From assembly GCA_026989435.1 (NCBI GenBank), contig JALSJI010000091.1:1-37286 (forward strand): a stretch of 37,286 nt of DNA, given 5' to 3'. Positions within the stretch are counted from its first letter, which is position 1. Every line of letters starts with the position of its first letter. Origin of the DNA: Sulfurovum sp. GTDB lineage: Bacteria > Campylobacterota > Campylobacteria > Campylobacterales > Sulfurovaceae. Positions 32,665 to 37,286 of the stretch are shown here, piece after piece. Below the pieces are notes generated by a model. The model did not search any database. It was not told where the DNA came from and worked only from the letters and a program-made list of their open reading frames with translations. A program made the position numbers and the translations under genes.

Positions 32665-34740
32665 ATGAAATCTAAGACTTTAACACTCTCATTCATCGCC
32701 TCTTTTGCTTTAGCAAGTAGTGCTATGTTTGCTGAAGAAGTGATACTTGATCCTATTGTTGTGGGAGCAGATTTTAGAGAGCAAAATCTCTCAAAGGTAG
32801 CCGCTTCAGTGAGTATGATGACAGAAGCAGATATCTATGATAAAGCAGTACACTCCTCTATTGAAGTGATTGCTGCAGAGCCAAATGTAAATTTTTCTGC
32901 AGGCGCATCCAAGGCAAAATTTATTCAAATACGAGGTATTGGCGAGAGGAGCCAATTTGTTACGCCTATGAATCCTTCGGTAGGGATAATGGTAGATGGG
33001 ATTGATTTTTCACAATCTGCTTTGGGTGTGAGCATGTATGATCTAAAACAGATTGAAGTACTGAGAGGACCACAGGGAACCACTTTTGGGGTTAACGGAC
33101 TTGCAGGGGTGATTAACATTGAGAGTAATGACCCAAGTGATGAGGCAGGTGGACATATTGAGGCGACAGTAGGAAATTATCATACAAAAGCTTTTGGATT
33201 TACCTTTAATACACCGCTGGTAGAAGAGAGACTGTTTGCACGGTTTTCGCTTTATAAAAACACCTCTGAGGGTTATATGAATAATGTTTTTTTAGGACGT
33301 AAAGATACTCAAAATATTGATGAACTGTCAGCAAAAGCAAAATTTCGTTGGATTGCAGCAGACAATCATACCATTGATGTGACGCTACAGCATATTAATA
33401 TTGACAATGGCTATGATGCTTTTACTTTTGATAATTCAAGAGACTCTTACGCTGATGAGCCGGGCCGTGACGCACAGAAAACAAATGCTGTTGCATTGAA
33501 GTCTACCTATGAGGTAAACGAAGCAATGCATCTTGTCTCTGCCGTGAGTTACAGTAAATCGGATTTGGAATATAGTTTTGATGTGGACTGGTCTCATGTA
33601 GGTCGTTTTGATGATGCCTTGGGTCCATACAGTGCTTTTGATCAGTATTTAAGAGAGAGAAAACAGTTGGATATAGATGTACGTTTAGTCTCGGATGAAC
33701 CGGTGGAATTCTTTACGGGAATGACAGATTGGACGATAGGAGCTTATTATCGAGACTATTCGGAAGATTTGTCGCGTCATTATGATTTCATAGCACCGTT
33801 TAGTTCAGTATATGATACAAAAAATGTAGCACTTTATGGACAGTTAGATACACACTTGTCTGATAGATTGACTTTAGTAACAGGACTTAGATTGGAGCAG
33901 TGGGAGTCTGAATATACAGATTCTCAGAAGGTGGCTATTGAAACGGATGAGTTTCTCATAGGCGGTAAGATCGGGTTAAGCTACCAAGCTTCGGACAAAC
34001 GTCTATACTATATTGCTTTAGCTAAAGGGTATAAACCGGGTGGTGTGAATGCGGATAATAGATTATCATTGTCCCGGAGAGAGTATAATACAGAGGCATT
34101 ATGGAATATCGATCTTGGTGTAAATTCAACCTATTACAATGATACTTTAAAAAGTCGTTTTAACTTTTTTTACGGCAAACGTAAAGAGCAACAGGTGAAT
34201 GACTCTTTGGTGATTCCCAAAAACGATGGAAGTACAGAGTTTGTAGGATATATCAGCAATGCAGCTGAAGGTCATTACTATGGTTTAGAATCACAGATTG
34301 ACTATTTCCCTTATGAAGACCTGCATCTATTTACAAGTCTTGGGTTACTTCAAGCAGCATTTGATGAGTATCCTAATAATAGTGCAATGACAGGACGTAC
34401 ACCTGCAAACTCTCCTGAATATCAATACAACATAGGTTTTGATTACCGGTTTTTGGATGGATGGTTCTTTAAGACAAATCTTGAGGGGAAGGCAAGTCAG
34501 TATTTTTCAAATAGACATAATGAAAAAGCAGATGCGTATAGTTTATGGCATGCAAGTTTAGAGTATACTACCGGTACATTTACGGCATCTTTGTGGGCAA
34601 GAAATATCACAAATGAAGTATATTATGTGAGAGGTTTCGGCACTTTTGGCAATAATCCGGCTAATGGATATGCAACGGAACTTTACACACAACTCGGTAC
34701 ACCAAGAACGGTGGGTGTAACCCTCTCTTACGACTTTTAA
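32665..34740 (+). CDS. TonB-dependent outer-membrane receptor, probable thiamine transporter
   Basis: A 691-residue outer-membrane receptor. A signal peptide spans about residues 1-22 (ending SSAMFA-EE), then a TonB-box-like DPIVVGA near 30. The plug domain contains FIQIRGIGERSQF and IEVLRGPQGTTFGVNGLAGV, followed by a 22-strand-type barrel with alternating aromatic strands and the terminal Phe in GVTLSYDF. The family imports scarce ligands using TonB/ExbBD energy. The TPP riboswitch directly upstream and thiB-thiP directly downstream indicate thiamine or a phosphorylated form as ligand; this rests on context, as the barrel itself is not diagnostic and most relatives are siderophore receptors. 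Confidence 0.87.
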   Translation: MKSKTLTLSFIASFALASSAMFAEEVILDPIVVGADFREQNLSKVAASVSMMTEADIYDKAVHSSIEVIAAEPNVNFSAGASKAKFIQIRGIGERSQFVTPMNPSVGIMVDGIDFSQSALGVSMYDLKQIEVLRGPQGTTFGVNGLAGVINIESNDPSDEAGGHIEATVGNYHTKAFGFTFNTPLVEERLFARFSLYKNTSEGYMNNVFLGRKDTQNIDELSAKAKFRWIAADNHTIDVTLQHINIDNGYDAFTFDNSRDSYADEPGRDAQKTNAVALKSTYEVNEAMHLVSAVSYSKSDLEYSFDVDWSHVGRFDDALGPYSAFDQYLRERKQLDIDVRLVSDEPVEFFTGMTDWTIGAYYRDYSEDLSRHYDFIAPFSSVYDTKNVALYGQLDTHLSDRLTLVTGLRLEQWESEYTDSQKVAIETDEFLIGGKIGLSYQASDKRLYYIALAKGYKPGGVNADNRLSLSRREYNTEALWNIDLGVNSTYYNDTLKSRFNFFYGKRKEQQVNDSLVIPKNDGSTEFVGYISNAAEGHYYGLESQIDYFPYEDLHLFTSLGLLQAAFDEYPNNSAMTGRTPANSPEYQYNIGFDYRFLDGWFFKTNLEGKASQYFSNRHNEKADAYSLWHASLEYTTGTFTASLWARNITNEVYYVRGFGTFGNNPANGYATELYTQLGTPRTVGVTLSYDF

Positions 34741-34750
34741 GTATCAGATA

Positions 34751-34773
34751 AAGGTGTTATTGGATAACACCTT
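34751..34773 (+). terminator. Hairpin between the receptor gene and thiB
   Basis: AAGGTGTTAT (34751-34760) and ATAACACCTT (34764-34773) form a perfect 10-bp stem with the three-base loop TGG, 10 bases after the receptor stop. There is no T-run. It may be a partial terminator or an mRNA stabiliser setting a high receptor-to-ABC ratio. A TATAAT at 34784-34789, five bases before the thiB ATG, is noted but too close for a normal leader. Confidence 0.5.
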
Positions 34774-34794
34774 GTAAAAGAGGTATAATATACC

Positions 34795-35784
34795 ATGTTT
34801 AGACTAATTATCATTTGTTCCCTCTTCGTATTGATACTTTTTGCTTCCGACAAACCACTGCTTAGTATTTATACTTATGATGCATTTTCAGCCTCTTGGG
34901 GTGCAGGACCTAAGATAAAACAAGCCTTTGAAAAAGAGCATGATGTCACAGTGAAGTTTGTAGGACTCTCAAGCTCCATCGTAGCACTGCGTAAGATACA
35001 GCTAGAGGGAAAAAAAACAAAAGCAGATATCTTGCTTGGCATTGACACAAACATTGCACAAGTTGCTAAAAAAACCGGTTTGTTTGTGCCACACGAACTA
35101 AATAGCACAAAATTAGATTTGCCTTTTGCTTATACAGATGACATTTTTGTACCGTTTGACTACTCGTATTGTGCTTTTGTCTATAGTGAAAAAAGAGTAA
35201 AAAAGGTGCCACGCTCTTTTGAAGAGCTAGCTTCTATGCCAAAAGAGTTTAAGATAGTCATACAAGACCCCAGATCTTCCACGGCAGGCTTGGCATTGCT
35301 ACTATGGGTGAAGTCAGTTTACGGTGACAAGGCAGGGGAGTACTGGAAACGTCTAGCCCCACACATACTTACCATCACCAAAGGCTGGTCTGAAGCCTAT
35401 GGACTTTTTTTAAAAGGTGAAGCAGACATGGTACTTAGCTACACCACTTCACCAGCCTATCACATCATAGATGAAAACAGAACAGATATTAAGGCTGCCC
35501 CCTTTATGGAAGGACACTACGGACAGATAGAAGTTGCAGGCATCTTAAAAAGCTCCAAACAAAAAGCCTTAGCTAAAAAGTTTTTAGCCTTCATGCACTC
35601 TGAGACTTTTGCAGACATCATCCCCACAGGAAACTGGTCTTACCCTGTAACCAAAGGTACTAAGCCTTTGCCTAAAGCATTTGACACACTTCATAAACCT
35701 AAGATGCTTTTGATGAATGGTAAAGTAGTAGAAACTCAGAGAAAAGCTATTATCAATGAGTGGCTAAGAGCCATACAGAAGTAG
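34795..35784 (+). CDS. thiB: Thiamine ABC transporter, periplasmic binding protein
   Basis: A 329-residue periplasmic protein with an N-terminal signal (LIIICSLFVLILFAS, about 3-17). It starts its mature part with LLSIYTYDAFSASWGAGPKI, very close to the ThiB motif TYDSFxxxWGPGP as I recall it. Further family features are ADILLGIDTNIAQ, PFDYSYCAFVY (aromatic residues that stack on the ligand), QDPRSSTAGLALLLW and SYTTSPAYH. It binds thiamine, thiamine phosphate or TPP and delivers it to ThiP. The ribosome site is weak (AGAGG, 11 bases upstream), perhaps relying on readthrough from the receptor gene. The stop is two bases before thiP. Confidence 0.92.
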   Translation: MFRLIIICSLFVLILFASDKPLLSIYTYDAFSASWGAGPKIKQAFEKEHDVTVKFVGLSSSIVALRKIQLEGKKTKADILLGIDTNIAQVAKKTGLFVPHELNSTKLDLPFAYTDDIFVPFDYSYCAFVYSEKRVKKVPRSFEELASMPKEFKIVIQDPRSSTAGLALLLWVKSVYGDKAGEYWKRLAPHILTITKGWSEAYGLFLKGEADMVLSYTTSPAYHIIDENRTDIKAAPFMEGHYGQIEVAGILKSSKQKALAKKFLAFMHSETFADIIPTGNWSYPVTKGTKPLPKAFDTLHKPKMLLMNGKVVETQRKAIINEWLRAIQK

Positions 35785-35786
35785 CG

Positions 35787-37286
35787 ATGTTAAAAGGATT
35801 ACTACGATTTAAAGGCACAGTTTTTCCTGGTATTTTTGTGAGTTTTTCTCTGCTTTCCTTTGCCTTTGTACTTTTTTTGACACTTTATCTTGCTGATGAT
35901 ACGAATCTTTTTACGTCACTTGACAGCCACATACTAGGACTGCTAAAATTCACCCTCTACCAAGCCTTTTTATCTACAGTACTTTCTTTGCTAGTAGGGG
36001 TACTGCTTGCATGGGCATTGGCTCATCAGAGTAAGTTTAGGGGGCGTTTACTTTTGGTGGCTTTGTTCTCATCTTCTCTAGTTTTACCCACACTCATTGT
36101 AGTTTTCGGACTCATAGGTATCTTTGGGCGTAGTGGGTACTTGAACCAAGTGAGCCTTTTTCTTTTTGACCACTCTTTTGGCTCTTACTTGTATGGGCTA
36201 GGGGGTATACTCTTAGCCCATGTCTATCTCAATGCTTCTTTTGCATCTCGAGCCTTACTGCATAGCTTTGAGTCAATCCCTAAAGAGAAGTATAAACTTG
36301 CAAAGAGTCTAAACTTCTCTGTATTTGAGCGTTTTTTATATGTGGAGTACCCTGCTATAAAGTCTACCTTGCTTAGTATAGGTTCTACTATTTTCTTGCT
36401 CTGTTTTACCTCTTTTGCCGTGGTACTTTTGCTAGGTGGAAACCCAAGCTACAACACACTTGAAGTTGCCATCTATGAAGCGGTAAAACTTGACTTTGAC
36501 ATCGCACTTGCACTAAAGCTAGCATTGGTACAGCTTAGTATCTCTGCTGTACTAGTGGTGCTTTCTTCAGGCTTTAGAACAGGACTGTCAAACTTAAAAA
36601 CAAGTGTAACTGCCATACCATGGAAAGAGAGTAGGCTCTTAGGCATGGTTCAGTGGGCTGTTATAGGTCTGTTTACTCTGTTTTTCATCTTGCCTTTAGT
36701 GGTTATCGTCATAGATGGTATAGGGGCAGACTTTTCTCGTATCTTGCGTGATGCTTTGTTTGTGCAGTCTTTCATAACTTCTATCTCTCTGGCAACGGTG
36801 TCTAGTTTTCTCACAGTCATCATCGCATTGTTGCTATCAAATGCGAGACGAGGGTTTACGCTTTCTACACGTTTAGGCTCTAAGCCATTTTCTAAAGTGT
36901 CAGATGCACTTATAGCCTTTTCAGGGAACTTGTATCTGGCTATCCCATCACTGGTCATGGGACTAGGGTTTTTTCTGATGTATCAAAAGTATGACGGTTC
37001 ACAAGTACTGTGGTCTACTATGGCACTACTCACTGCTAATGTCTTGATGTCTTTACCTTTTGCACTTTCAGTACTCACACCTGCTATGCACAAAACGGCA
37101 CAGCGTTATGACAAGTTGGCTTTCTCTCTAGGACTAAAAGGTTTTACACGTTGGAAATACATAGAGTACCCTTACATCAAGTCATCTTTGGCGTATGTCT
37201 TTGCTTTGGCTTTTTGTTTTTCTCTAGGAGATTTGGGTATCATAGCACTCTTTGGATCTGATGAGTTTATGACTCTGCCGTGGTAC
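35787..37286 (+). CDS. thiP: Thiamine ABC transporter permease (3' end beyond window)
   Basis: An open frame of 500 codons without stop to the window end. It starts MLKGLLRFKGTVFPGIFVSF and contains two copies of the binding-protein-dependent permease domain. Each has its cytoplasmic EAA-type loop: FESIPKEKYKLAKSLNF in the first half and YDKLAFSLGLKGFTRWKY in the second. The last visible residues, FSLGDLGIIALFGSDEF, match the ThiP C-terminus, so only some 30 residues should be missing compared with the about 536-residue E. coli protein. It is the inner-membrane channel of the ThiBPQ importer; thiQ is expected just outside the window. Confidence 0.93.
   Translation, partial: MLKGLLRFKGTVFPGIFVSFSLLSFAFVLFLTLYLADDTNLFTSLDSHILGLLKFTLYQAFLSTVLSLLVGVLLAWALAHQSKFRGRLLLVALFSSSLVLPTLIVVFGLIGIFGRSGYLNQVSLFLFDHSFGSYLYGLGGILLAHVYLNASFASRALLHSFESIPKEKYKLAKSLNFSVFERFLYVEYPAIKSTLLSIGSTIFLLCFTSFAVVLLLGGNPSYNTLEVAIYEAVKLDFDIALALKLALVQLSISAVLVVLSSGFRTGLSNLKTSVTAIPWKESRLLGMVQWAVIGLFTLFFILPLVVIVIDGIGADFSRILRDALFVQSFITSISLATVSSFLTVIIALLLSNARRGFTLSTRLGSKPFSKVSDALIAFSGNLYLAIPSLVMGLGFFLMYQKYDGSQVLWSTMALLTANVLMSLPFALSVLTPAMHKTAQRYDKLAFSLGLKGFTRWKYIEYPYIKSSLAYVFALAFCFSLGDLGIIALFGSDEFMTLPWY

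Noticed and set aside
34784-34789. TATAAT as a dedicated thiB promoter
   Set aside because: It is only five bases before the start codon, which would demand a leaderless transcript; more likely coincidence in AT-rich sequence.
36650-36958. 102-codon open frame on the minus strand
   Set aside because: It is antisense to thiP, which is open and recognisable through this whole stretch.

Overview
The window is a chromosomal segment from a Campylobacterota (Epsilonproteobacteria) member, most likely close to Sulfurovum/Sulfurimonas. The evidence is low-GC coding, the gatC/cvpA/fur/lysS block and the ispDF/response regulator/sat-like/pgpA block (both of which I recall from Campylobacter), and a respiratory molybdoenzyme operon. 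Genes are densely packed on both strands. I see no tRNA or rRNA gene, insertion sequence, prophage or CRISPR array.

Layout. 1-2944 (minus): gatC-pilT-cvpA-fur-lysS(partial). 3061-7374 (plus): a ferredoxin-thioredoxin-reductase-like protein, a rhodanese, a YqiA-like esterase, dapE, two tandem secreted thioredoxin-fold proteins and an orphan histidine kinase. 7539-15494 (plus): an eight-kilobase operon for a Tat-exported molybdopterin oxidoreductase, in order Fe-S subunit, NrfD-type membrane subunit, catalytic subunit, TorD-type chaperone, unusual polyferredoxin and two proteins I do not recognise. 15703-18497 (plus): the DUF2868 membrane protein/DUF3482 GTPase pair. 18530-22253 (minus): ispDF, an atypical response regulator, a frameshifted sat-like gene and pgpA. 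22431-24470: mrp, a DUF3144 protein and a small acidic protein. 24487-27067 (minus): metE preceded by a possible 69-residue ORF. 27188-37286 (plus): a thiamine region with two TPP riboswitches. The first leads thiC-thiO-thiS-thiG-thiE. The second leads a TonB-dependent receptor followed by thiB and thiP (cut by the window end).

How it fits together. The thiamine block combines de novo synthesis (ThiC pyrimidine branch, ThiO/ThiS/ThiG thiazole branch, ThiE coupling) with what looks like a complete uptake route: outer-membrane receptor, periplasmic binding protein and ABC permease, each arm under its own TPP aptamer. The molybdoenzyme operon carries its own maturation genes and would pass electrons between the quinone pool and a periplasmic substrate, probably a sulfur or other oxyanion compound.

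The observations most worth following are: (i) the sat-like gene, which has a one-base frameshift that hides a recognisable ATP-sulfurylase C-terminus and has also lost most of its catalytic HxxH motif; (ii) its upstream neighbour, a response regulator without the phospho-acceptor Asp and with an apparently shrunken NtrC-like centre; (iii) the riboswitch-controlled TonB receptor as a candidate thiamine outer-membrane importer; (iv) the two unrecognised proteins and the polyferredoxin with an internal twin-arginine-like motif in the molybdoenzyme operon; (v) a degenerate 41-bp repeat with a conserved hairpin in two thi intergenic regions.
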